From positions 1 to 48,175 of the forward strand of contig JAZSMO010000013.1 of NCBI GenBank assembly GCA_045535935.1: 48,175 nucleotides of DNA, in the 5' to 3' direction. Within the stretch, counting starts at the first letter, position 1. Each line of letters opens with the position of its first letter. The notes beneath the pieces are model-generated. The model did no database searches and was not told where the DNA came from. It worked only from the letters and a program-made list of their open reading frames with translations. A program made the position numbers and the translations under genes. This document shows positions 8,642-15,881 of the stretch, in pieces. This stretch comes from SVFI01 sp045535935 (lineage in GTDB: Bacteria > Bacillota > Clostridia > Lachnospirales > Lachnospiraceae).

Positions 8642-10585
8642 ATGGCACAAAAACATGGAAATTTATCAATCAACAGCGATAATATTTTCCCGATTATTAA
8701 GAAATGGCTTTATTCCGATCATGATATTTTTTATCGTGAGCTGATTTCCAACGGATGCGATGCCATTACAAAATTGAAAAAGCTTTCTATGATGGGCGAA
8801 TACGAAATGCCGGACGAGAGAAAGGACAGAGTGGATGTCATTTTAAATCCGGAGGAAAAGACGATTCAGATTATAGATAACGGACTCGGTATGACGGCGG
8901 AAGAGGTAGAAGAGTACATCAACCAGATTGCTTTTTCTGGAGCAACCGATTTCATTGAGAAGTATAAAGATAAAACAAACGATGATCAGATTATCGGTCA
9001 TTTCGGTCTCGGATTCTATTCCGCTTTTATGGTGGCAGATCAGGTGCATATCGACACACTTTCTTATAAAGAAGGTGCAACTCCGGTGCATTGGGAATGT
9101 GACGGCGGTACAGAGTTTGATATGAGTGACGGTGACTACGCAACGGTAGGTACGAAAATCACTCTGTTTTTAAATGAGGATTGTCTTGAGTTTTGTAATG
9201 AGTACAAGGCAAAAGAAGTGATTAAAAAATATTGTTCCTTCATGCCGACAGAGATTTATGTAAGCAAGGCAAATGAGACAGATCCGGAGAAACAGCCGGA
9301 ACTGATGAATGAGACCAAACCGCTTTGGACAAAACATCCGAATGAGTGCACGAAAGAAGAATACTTAGAGTTTTACCGCAAGGTATTTATGGACTACAAA
9401 GAGCCTCTGTTCTGGATTCATCTGAATATGGACTATCCGTTTAATCTGAAAGGTATTCTGTATTTCCCGAAGATTAATATGGAATATGAATCCATCGAGG
9501 GAACCATCAAACTTTATAACAATCAGGTGTTTATCGCAGATAATATCAAAGAGGTTATTCCGGAATTCCTTATGCTCTTAAAGGGTGTTATTGACTGTCC
9601 GGACCTTCCGCTTAACGTTTCAAGAAGCGCATTGCAGAATGACGGATTTGTAAAGAAGATTTCCGAGTACATTTCCAAAAAAGTGGCAGACAAGCTGTCC
9701 GGTATGTGCAAGACAGAAAAAGAAGAATACGAAAAATACTGGGATGACATCAGTCCGTTTATCAAATTCGGTTGCTTGAAGGACGACAAGTTCTGCGAGA
9801 AGATGAACGACTATATTCTCTTTAAGGATATCGACGGTATTTATATGACGCTTCCGGAATGTCTTGAGACAAAGCCTTCAGATGATGAGGCTTCAGCGGT
9901 GGATGAGGACGGAAATGCCGTTGAGGCTGAGGTGGTGGACGACGACGCCGAAGTGGCAGAGGATTCCGATGAGGCAGAAGAAAAAGTAATTTATTACGTT
10001 ACAGATGAAAAACAGCAGAGCCAGTATATCAACATGTTCCGTCAGGCGAAGATGAATGCGGTTATCATGAACCACAACATTGACCAGCCGTTTATGTCCC
10101 AGCTTGAGAGCAAAAACGAGCATGTGAAGTTCCAACGAATCGATGCGGATTTGACAGAGTCCTTCAAGTCCAAGACTTCCAAGAAGGCACAGAAGGAATT
10201 TGATGAGGTTGCTCAGACAATTGCCGAATCTATGAAAAAGGCGCTGAAAAAAGAAAATATGAGCGTCAAGATCGACAAGCTGAAAAACAAAAAGATTGCG
10301 TCTATGCTTACGATTGCGGAAGAGACGAGACGTATGCAGGATATGATGAAAATGTACGGCGGTGGAATGGATATGTTCGGAGCAGAGGACGGGGCAACGC
10401 TCGTGCTCAATGCCAATCATCCGCTGGTGCAGTATATTATGGAGAATAAAGAGGGCGAGAATGTCACCATGATGTGTCAGCAGCTTTATGACCTCGCACT
10501 CCTGCAGAATGCGCCGCTTTCTCCGGAAGCTATGACGAAGTTTGTACAAAGATCAAACGACATCATGCTGCTTTTGACAAAATAA
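8642..10585 (+). CDS. htpG: Molecular chaperone HtpG (Hsp90)
   Basis: 647 residues, full length. The N-terminal ATP-binding domain shows ELISNGCDAI, DNGLGMT and GHFGLGFYSAF. The middle domain has NVSRSALQND, and a C-terminal dimerisation region follows. An acidic low-complexity insert (about residues 413-445, rich in Asp, Glu and Ala) lies between middle and C-terminal regions. ELISNGCDA replaces the common ELISNASDA, a variant I associate with clostridial HtpG. It follows the PrsA-like gene closely and ends before a strong terminator. Confidence 0.95.
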   Translation: MAQKHGNLSINSDNIFPIIKKWLYSDHDIFYRELISNGCDAITKLKKLSMMGEYEMPDERKDRVDVILNPEEKTIQIIDNGLGMTAEEVEEYINQIAFSGATDFIEKYKDKTNDDQIIGHFGLGFYSAFMVADQVHIDTLSYKEGATPVHWECDGGTEFDMSDGDYATVGTKITLFLNEDCLEFCNEYKAKEVIKKYCSFMPTEIYVSKANETDPEKQPELMNETKPLWTKHPNECTKEEYLEFYRKVFMDYKEPLFWIHLNMDYPFNLKGILYFPKINMEYESIEGTIKLYNNQVFIADNIKEVIPEFLMLLKGVIDCPDLPLNVSRSALQNDGFVKKISEYISKKVADKLSGMCKTEKEEYEKYWDDISPFIKFGCLKDDKFCEKMNDYILFKDIDGIYMTLPECLETKPSDDEASAVDEDGNAVEAEVVDDDAEVAEDSDEAEEKVIYYVTDEKQQSQYINMFRQAKMNAVIMNHNIDQPFMSQLESKNEHVKFQRIDADLTESFKSKTSKKAQKEFDEVAQTIAESMKKALKKENMSVKIDKLKNKKIASMLTIAEETRRMQDMMKMYGGGMDMFGAEDGATLVLNANHPLVQYIMENKEGENVTMMCQQLYDLALLQNAPLSPEAMTKFVQRSNDIMLLLTK

Positions 10586-10607
10586 AAAATTTTACAAGTG
10601 AAAAAAC

Positions 10608-10670
10608 AAAAAAACATTTGCGCCTCCGAGGCCGGTTCCCGGCCAAGTCGTTGCAAATGTTTTTTTTCTT
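10608..10670. terminator. Bidirectional terminator between htpG and the vanZ-like gene
   Basis: The outer stem AAAACATTTGC pairs with GCAAATGTTTT (10611-10621 and 10653-10663). It encloses an inner GGCCG/CGGCC hairpin (10630-10644). It is flanked by A-runs on the left and T-runs on the right, suiting convergent genes. Confidence 0.8.
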
Positions 10671-10676
10671 TATATA

Positions 10677-11207
10677 TCATCGTTTTTTGGCCAGCGGTGC
10701 AAAGATTGTCTTGCGTCCGATGAAGCCGACAATCCGCGTGATGATGATTCCGGCGAAGACTCCGCAGCTGTCGATAAAGACATCCTTCTTGGAAGGGCTT
10801 CTTCCGAGAGAAAAGGATTGCCTGTATTCATCTAAACAGGCAAAGCCTACGCAGAAAGAGCCGGCAAAGAGCATCAGCCAAATACCACGCATCCCGTAAA
10901 CATACAGTGGAAATGCAACCGTGACAGCGAGAATCATATACTCCGTGAAGTGAGCAAGCTTTCGCACATAATAGTGATATTTTTCGGTGTAGATCTCGAT
11001 TTCTTCCGCTGTGAGATTTTTGTTGGTGACATCATTTGCGATAATAACGAGTTTCTGAGTCACTTTGTAGCTCAGCTGCGCGGAATCCACACCGCTTTGT
11101 CCGGAAAAGTTAAGGATACAATACATAACTACAATGGCAGGGACAAAGGACAGCGGTTTTAAGATGAGCCTTAGTACTGTTTTGATAAATAGCCAAATAT
11201 AACGCAT
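10677..11207 (-). CDS. VanZ-like family membrane protein
   Basis: 176 residues with about four hydrophobic segments. Family features are HYYVRKLAHFTEYMILA, DEYRQSF and GRSPSKKDVFIDSCGV. VanZ-like proteins are small membrane proteins; VanZ itself gives low-level teicoplanin resistance, but most relatives have no known role, and nothing here suggests a vancomycin cluster. The ribosome binding site TAAGGAGT overlaps the stop codon of the upstream gene, so translation is probably coupled to it. Confidence 0.82.
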   Translation of the reverse strand: MRYIWLFIKTVLRLILKPLSFVPAIVVMYCILNFSGQSGVDSAQLSYKVTQKLVIIANDVTNKNLTAEEIEIYTEKYHYYVRKLAHFTEYMILAVTVAFPLYVYGMRGIWLMLFAGSFCVGFACLDEYRQSFSLGRSPSKKDVFIDSCGVFAGIIITRIVGFIGRKTIFAPLAKKR

Positions 11208-11216
11208 AAAGACTCC

Positions 11217-13499
11217 TTATTTCTTTAAAAAAGCAAGTTGTTGCTCGATTTCCGGTGGGAGAACCTTTTTTCCGGTTCTCTGAATGCGATATACGACACC
11301 GTTCATACGGGTGAGTTCCTTTGCTTTCTGGTTTTCGTATTTTTCAATCATGGCAGAGTAGAATGGATTCTTCTTCAGCGTTTCGCGGTAGGAAGCACTG
11401 AATGGACAATACGTCATGAAAATTTTGCGCACGACTTTGTTCATGTGAGGTGTACCTTTGGCTTCATAATTGATCCATGCCATATAGTCCAGTACAAAGG
11501 ATTCACGGAACCGATTTTTGACGCGCATCAGCTGCTGGCGACATTTTTCCTTTGCATCAGGAGAAAGATCTTTATTCTTTTTATAAAATTGCAGATAGTC
11601 AAAGTATTCACTGGTAAGAGAGAGGTTAGATACATCATTCCAGCGGGCACCCTGCATACGTTTGCACATTTCCCAACGGAACTCACCGGTCAGGCGCAGC
11701 ACAAGCTGTGATACATCGGTCAGGCAGAAGATAGGGAACAGCATACAGCCCGGCGTAGAACGGTTGCGTCCTTCGATTTCCTGCCAGAGGGCGGCTCGGA
11801 TACCAAGGTTCGGAAGCAGAATCACATCCGGATAAATCTCACGCTGTACCAGTTCGCGGCCGCTTGCAAGACAAGGATCGGAAAACATAACTTCTCTGCA
11901 ATATGCGGAAAAATCAATGGCTGTGACAGCGTTAAATGCCTCTTTGAGTTTTTTTGGCATCGTGAGAGATTCTTCCGGCGTCTTGATGAAATCGTGTTCG
12001 GAAAGAATCGGACAGTAGGTCTGAAGTCTTCCGTAAGTCATTTTGACGGCAGTGACAAACATATTGTCCAGCTCGAAAGCAACTTTGTGTTCGTTGTCAT
12101 TCAACAGGCGGACGGATTCTTCTTTTGTGATTTTACCGTCATTGACAAGTGTCTGGATGTGAGCCGGATAGTCCTGATCAAACTCATCGCGTCTTGGTTG
12201 CTTTTTGCCGTCCAGAATCAATTTCAGCCAATCGTAGAATAGATAAATCTGGCTTTCGTGGTTCGATCTGCAGGTCGGAAGAAGACTATAAAGCTGCGCA
12301 GCGTTTTGAATGCCGCACAAGTCTTCGTCGACATAACCGAAATAAAGAAACATTTTGACAACATCAGGTAACAGTGTCTGACGGACACTTGCAAAAAATG
12401 TCTTTTTATATAGTTCGAAAAATCCTTTGGTCAATGCGTTACGCAAAGCAGAAAGTTCGGTTGAAACCGTTGTCTTGTCCACAGTCTTTTTGTAGGCGTC
12501 AATATTTTGGATGAATTTATTACAAAATTCCTCATCCATATTGGCAAAATTTAAAAGGGTGGTAAGAGAATGTTTTAGTTTCTCCTGGATTTCTTTCGTT
12601 AATTCATCGGTATTTTCTTCTTGCTTCGCTGAAACAGCTTCGAGTTCTTTGGAAAGCTGCTGATATTCATTCAGTCGTTGCCGGTAGATAAAATCCGGTA
12701 CGGAGCTGACGTTTTTGGCACGGATAAACATCTTGCCAATTGCGGAAACAATAGGCATAGTATCTTCTTTTTTGTGTGTTGCGTGAGAAAGGAGGGATGT
12801 ATACAGATCCAGAAAGTCCATCTTTTCTTCATTTATCAGAAGCCGGGAAAGTTGTGCCAGATAATTCTCGGTCTCATCACATGTATTTAAAAATAAGTGC
12901 ATATCCTGGCTGGCGCGAAAGAGAATACCGGTGTTGAATCCGCCTCTTGCAAATAGCGTCATATACATGCTGTTTGAGGAAATGGCCTGAAGGTCTTTGT
13001 AAAAGGCCGAAATATATTCGTCCGGCTGGTTTTCCAAAACGAGTGGCTTTATGTCTTCCAGTCCCGGAAGGTTTTTTGCAGGAATCTGATATTGTTTACA
13101 TAACTTGCTGTATTCTCTGTGGTATTCCATGAGTGCAGAATACAGCGAATCACAATTATAGGTGCTAATGTTGACAAAATCTGTAATCGCAAAGAACTGC
13201 TTTACAGCCGAGGCAGCAAATTGCTTTGGAAGTGCCGTCTCACCCTCGAATATATTATGTAAACTATCAAGGGCTTTGTAAGGATAAGAGTCAACGACTA
13301 CATCCGACTCTGCATGATAGCTGAAGGAGTGCACCATCGTATAAAGGTCAATGAGACCTATCACATCTCCGGGGCCCAGCTGCATCGAACCGTGAGGAAG
13401 GTCAACGGATACAGTTCCTTCTATAATGATACTTATCATAGTAAGAGAATTACCCTTTTCATATATAAGATTCTCTTTTTTAATCTGAATTTCTGACAT
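11217..13499 (-). CDS. Large cyclic-nucleotide-binding-domain protein of unknown function
   Basis: 760 residues from the ATG at 13499, chosen because AAAGGAT sits at proper spacing; an upstream in-frame start at 13562 has no ribosome binding site. Residues about 1-100 resemble a cNMP-binding fold (IIIEGTVSVDLPHGSMQLGPGDVIG). The rest is long, mostly helical and soluble with no DNA-binding motif that I can see, so it is not a typical CRP/FNR regulator. Two of the ten TTATGTAAAC sites lie inside it. It shares a transcript with the vanZ-like gene (9 bp apart) and is divergent from the acidic repeat protein. Only the N-terminal domain call is supported. Confidence 0.7.
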   Translation of the reverse strand: MSEIQIKKENLIYEKGNSLTMISIIIEGTVSVDLPHGSMQLGPGDVIGLIDLYTMVHSFSYHAESDVVVDSYPYKALDSLHNIFEGETALPKQFAASAVKQFFAITDFVNISTYNCDSLYSALMEYHREYSKLCKQYQIPAKNLPGLEDIKPLVLENQPDEYISAFYKDLQAISSNSMYMTLFARGGFNTGILFRASQDMHLFLNTCDETENYLAQLSRLLINEEKMDFLDLYTSLLSHATHKKEDTMPIVSAIGKMFIRAKNVSSVPDFIYRQRLNEYQQLSKELEAVSAKQEENTDELTKEIQEKLKHSLTTLLNFANMDEEFCNKFIQNIDAYKKTVDKTTVSTELSALRNALTKGFFELYKKTFFASVRQTLLPDVVKMFLYFGYVDEDLCGIQNAAQLYSLLPTCRSNHESQIYLFYDWLKLILDGKKQPRRDEFDQDYPAHIQTLVNDGKITKEESVRLLNDNEHKVAFELDNMFVTAVKMTYGRLQTYCPILSEHDFIKTPEESLTMPKKLKEAFNAVTAIDFSAYCREVMFSDPCLASGRELVQREIYPDVILLPNLGIRAALWQEIEGRNRSTPGCMLFPIFCLTDVSQLVLRLTGEFRWEMCKRMQGARWNDVSNLSLTSEYFDYLQFYKKNKDLSPDAKEKCRQQLMRVKNRFRESFVLDYMAWINYEAKGTPHMNKVVRKIFMTYCPFSASYRETLKKNPFYSAMIEKYENQKAKELTRMNGVVYRIQRTGKKVLPPEIEQQLAFLKK
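13094..13103 (-). repeat. XerD half-site-like 10-mer (TTATGTAAAC)
   Basis: Exact match, read on the minus strand, within the cyclic-nucleotide-domain gene. One of at least ten copies in the window. Confidence 0.55.
13255..13264 (+). repeat. XerD half-site-like 10-mer with partial dif-like flank
   Basis: Exact TTATGTAAAC followed by T. The preceding CTCGAATATA resembles the centre of a Firmicutes dif site but is 2 bp short and lacks a full XerC arm. Confidence 0.55.
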
Positions 13500-13538
13500 A
13501 CTGGCATCCTTTCGTGAAAAAATCCGATAATTTATTTT

Positions 13539-13544
13539 AGTATA
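13539..13544 (-). promoter_or_regulatory. Possible -10 box of the cyclic-nucleotide-domain gene
   Basis: TATACT on the minus strand, about 40 bp before the ATG. No strong -35 box is seen at the right spacing. Confidence 0.35.
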
Positions 13545-13660
13545 GAACTTGCCGAAATACAAGAGAACTCGTGAAGAATAAGGGTGTACATTTTTGAATT
13601 ATATGTTAAAATATTTATAAAACTGATTGTAGTGTCATTTTTTATTTGGAGGTAGAAAAA

Positions 13661-14908
13661 ATGGAGAAAATGGGGCGTGAAGAACTGGTAGCTATGTACA
13701 GGCCGGACGTGGAAAGACTGGTGGCATTTTTGCCGTGGCTGACAGAAAAGACGGGAAATGATATCAGACAGAATTTTGAGGGAGAAAATGGTAACGTTAC
13801 ATTACCTTTTCCTGTTTATGATACGATTATGCTTGCTTTTTTGGAGACGCTCGGATCTACCATTTTTATGAATCCGAATTATCGCTATACATATTCCAGA
13901 TATCGCATAAAGGATTGGCATGACGAGCTTGCTATGATTCAAAAGACGGATATTATGACTATGGACATTTTGGGTGGTATTTTATCCAGATACACTCTCG
14001 GCGGAATGACGAAAGCATATCTCTGGACAGAGGGTATGGACTATCAGATTTTCTATAATGCTGTAAAACGTGCAAAGGAAATTATAGAATACTGGGATGT
14101 TCCAATCGTAGTGGATGCGATCGGTATGGAAGATCCGGAGGAAGAAGTCGCAGAGGAAGCAGTGGATTGGAATGTGGATTTCACTGCAGATGCACCGGCA
14201 GAATTTGTTTCGGAAGAGACTTCTCTTGATTGGAACGTAGATTTGACCATGGAGGAGTCTGTGGAGGAAGTCGTAGAAGAGCCGATGGAAGAGATAGTAG
14301 AGGAACCGGTGCTTGAAGAAGATCCTGCAACAGAGGAAGAAGTTGAGATTTCGGAGGAACCTGCAGAGGAATTCATAGAAGAATTTGTGGAAGAGATGGC
14401 AGAAGAAGCCGCAGAAGAATCTGAGGAAGAGATAGTAGAGGAACCGGTGCTTGAAGAGGAGCCTGCAGCAGAGGAAGAAATTGAGATTTCGGAGGAACCT
14501 GCAGAGGAAGTCGTAGAAGAATTTGTGGAAGAGATAGCAGAAGAAGTCGCAGAAGAATCTGAGGAAGAGATAGTAGAGGAACCGGTGCTTGAAGAGGAGC
14601 CTGCAGCGGAGGAACCGGTGCTTGAAGAAGAGCCTGCAACAGAGGAAGAAGTTGAGATTTCGGAGGAACCTGCAGCGGAAGCCGCAGAAGAATTTGTGGA
14701 AGAGATGACAGAAGAAGTCGCAGAAGAATCTGAGGAAGAGATAGTAGAGGAACCGGTGCTTGAAGAGGAGCCTGCAGCGGAGGAAGAAATTGAGATTCCG
14801 GAAGAGCCTGCAGAGGAAGCCGCAGAACAATTTGTGGAAGAGATAGCAGAAGAAGTCGCAGAAGAGCCGGTGGAAGAGATAGTAGAGGAACCATCTGCAG
14901 AAAACTAG
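13661..14908 (+). CDS. Acidic tandem-repeat protein of unknown function
   Basis: 415 residues from the ATG at 13661, 8 nt after GGAGG; a TTG at 13646 overlaps that site and is unlikely. Residues 1-165 or so form a unique, probably globular domain (YRPDVERLVAFLPWLTEKTG, then WHDELAMIQKTDIMTMDIL). From about residue 150 the chain becomes extremely rich in Glu, with units built on EEIVEEPVLEEEPA. The repeats are 46 residues (138 bp) long. No signal peptide or membrane helix is present, so it should be cytoplasmic. A TetR-family gene starts 15 bp after its stop, suggesting a regulated pair. I do not recognise a functional family. Confidence 0.75.
   Translation: MEKMGREELVAMYRPDVERLVAFLPWLTEKTGNDIRQNFEGENGNVTLPFPVYDTIMLAFLETLGSTIFMNPNYRYTYSRYRIKDWHDELAMIQKTDIMTMDILGGILSRYTLGGMTKAYLWTEGMDYQIFYNAVKRAKEIIEYWDVPIVVDAIGMEDPEEEVAEEAVDWNVDFTADAPAEFVSEETSLDWNVDLTMEESVEEVVEEPMEEIVEEPVLEEDPATEEEVEISEEPAEEFIEEFVEEMAEEAAEESEEEIVEEPVLEEEPAAEEEIEISEEPAEEVVEEFVEEIAEEVAEESEEEIVEEPVLEEEPAAEEPVLEEEPATEEEVEISEEPAAEAAEEFVEEMTEEVAEESEEEIVEEPVLEEEPAAEEEIEIPEEPAEEAAEQFVEEIAEEVAEEPVEEIVEEPSAEN
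14291..14885 (+). repeat. 138-bp tandem repeats inside the acidic protein gene
   Basis: The marker GAGATAGTAG recurs at 14291, 14429, 14567, 14738 and 14876. Spacings are 138, 138, 171 and 138 bp. The 171-bp unit is a 138-bp unit with a nested 33-bp duplication encoding an extra EEPVLEEEPA block. Confidence 0.9.
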
Positions 14909-14923
14909 ACAGAGGGGGTTGCT

Positions 14924-15502
14924 ATGGGAGAAAAATCAATTCAAAAAAAGAATTACATCATTACAAAAGCCAGAGAAGTGTTTCAAGAAAAAGGATATCT
15001 GACGGTGACCATGAAAGATATTGTTGAAGCCTGTGAAATCAGCCGCGGCGGATTGTATTTGTATTTTGATAATTTGAGCGATATTTTTATGGAAGTACTT
15101 CGGTTGGAAAGTGAAGAAGCGGATGACGTTTTTATGCCGGCGATTTCAGAGTCCATGTCCAGTGCCGATATTTTAGCCTTGTTTTTGCAGGAACAGAAAA
15201 AAGAATTGTTGAGATCAAAGAGCAGTCTCAGCAGAGCGATTTTTGAATATAATTTTCAAAATAAAATTCCGGCAAAGGAGAATTCTCTTCGAAAACAGTT
15301 TGATATGGCAGTGAAAGTAATCGAGAGATTAATTATCGGTGGTATAGAAGAAGGAGATTTCCGGTGTGAAGATCCGAGAGGTGCGGCCAGAAATATCATG
15401 TATGTGATTGAAGGATTACGTATTTCGGCACAGACAATCGGGATTACGGAAGATACCGTGAATCGTGAAATCCTTTATCTGATAAAGGCAATCACAGTGT
15501 GA
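14924..15502 (+). CDS. TetR/AcrR-family transcriptional regulator
   Basis: 192 residues. The N-terminal TetR helix-turn-helix shows IITKAREVFQEKGYLTVTMK and SRGGLYLYFDN at residues about 12-55. The helical C-terminal ligand-binding region is not recognisable by class. The ATG is preceded by GAGGGGG. It lies directly after the acidic repeat protein and ends before a strong terminator, so the two genes probably form one unit that this regulator may control. Its ligand and targets cannot be read from sequence. Confidence 0.9.
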   Translation: MGEKSIQKKNYIITKAREVFQEKGYLTVTMKDIVEACEISRGGLYLYFDNLSDIFMEVLRLESEEADDVFMPAISESMSSADILALFLQEQKKELLRSKSSLSRAIFEYNFQNKIPAKENSLRKQFDMAVKVIERLIIGGIEEGDFRCEDPRGAARNIMYVIEGLRISAQTIGITEDTVNREILYLIKAITV

Positions 15503-15566
15503 TAGAGACGAAAGTCGTAGATATTTTAGATATTAATTTAGTGTTAGATATAGTTTACAGATATTG

Positions 15567-15607
15567 CGGGGTCTAGAGAAAATAATTCTTTCTTTAGACC
15601 CCGTTTT
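15567..15607 (+). terminator. Terminator after the tetR-like gene
   Basis: Stem CGGGGTCTA (15567-15575) with TAGACCCCG (15595-15603), followed by TTTT. Confidence 0.8.
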
Positions 15608-15624
15608 GCACCAGGAAATAGATG

Positions 15625-15738
15625 TTATGTAAACCATAAGGGCATATAGGAAAAATATTGCCTGCTGTGCCCCGTTTTTATGAAAAAACGGGGGATGAGA
15701 GGTGAAAAGTTTTCTATATGCCCACTTGGTTTACATAA
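15625..15738. repeat. Palindromic intergenic element, copy A, bounded by inverted XerD half-site-like 10-mers
   Basis: 114 bp. It starts with TTATGTAAACC and ends with GGTTTACATAA. The arms continue as inverted repeats (GGGCATATAG on the left, CTATATGCCC on the right). At the centre is a perfect 10-bp hairpin CCCCGTTTTT/AAAAACGGGG (15670-15679 and 15684-15693). It is homologous to the element at 28608-28722 and has no coding potential. Confidence 0.8.
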
Positions 15739-15758
15739 ATCAATGAAAGGCATTTCGG

Positions 15759-15800
15759 CCGGGGCATGGGAGATTAGCAGCACCGCCATATGCCCCCCGA
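15759..15800. repeat. Second hairpin of the composite intergenic element, copy A
   Basis: CGGGGCAT at 15760-15767 pairs with ATGCCCC at 15790-15796 across a 22-nt loop. The same hairpin type follows copy B at 28744-28781, so it belongs to the repeat family. Confidence 0.6.
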
Positions 15801-15880
15801 TACATGAAACATCCCAGCAGCGCAAAAAACATCCCCCCGATGCATGAAACATCCCAGCAGCGCAAAAAACATCCCAAAGT
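15801..15880. repeat. 40-bp direct tandem repeat, two copies
   Basis: 15801-15840 and 15841-15880 are nearly identical for the first 35 bases (sharing CATGAAACATCCCAGCAGCG). They abut the stop codon of the transglutaminase gene. AAACATCCC-like words recur within each unit. Confidence 0.85.
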
Positions 15881-15881
15881 G

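Noticed and set aside
10677..11207. Vancomycin or teicoplanin resistance determinant
   Set aside because: VanZ-like proteins are widespread without resistance, and no vanH, vanA or vanX genes are present.
13238..13265. Complete dif site at the 13255 copy
   Set aside because: The XerD half is exact, but the centre is 2 bp short and the XerC arm does not match well; the site is also inside a coding gene.
14291..14885. CRISPR array suggested by regular repeats
   Set aside because: Units are 138 bp, contiguous, coding and without spacers; no cas genes are near.
13982..14894. Long open frames on the minus strand across the acidic repeat gene
   Set aside because: They mirror the Glu-rich repeats (giving Phe/Leu- or Pro/Leu-rich peptides), lack ribosome binding sites and overlap a well-supported gene.
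15541..15565. Further XerD-like site (GTTTACAG near 15553)
   Set aside because: Only seven of the ten bases match; it was not counted.
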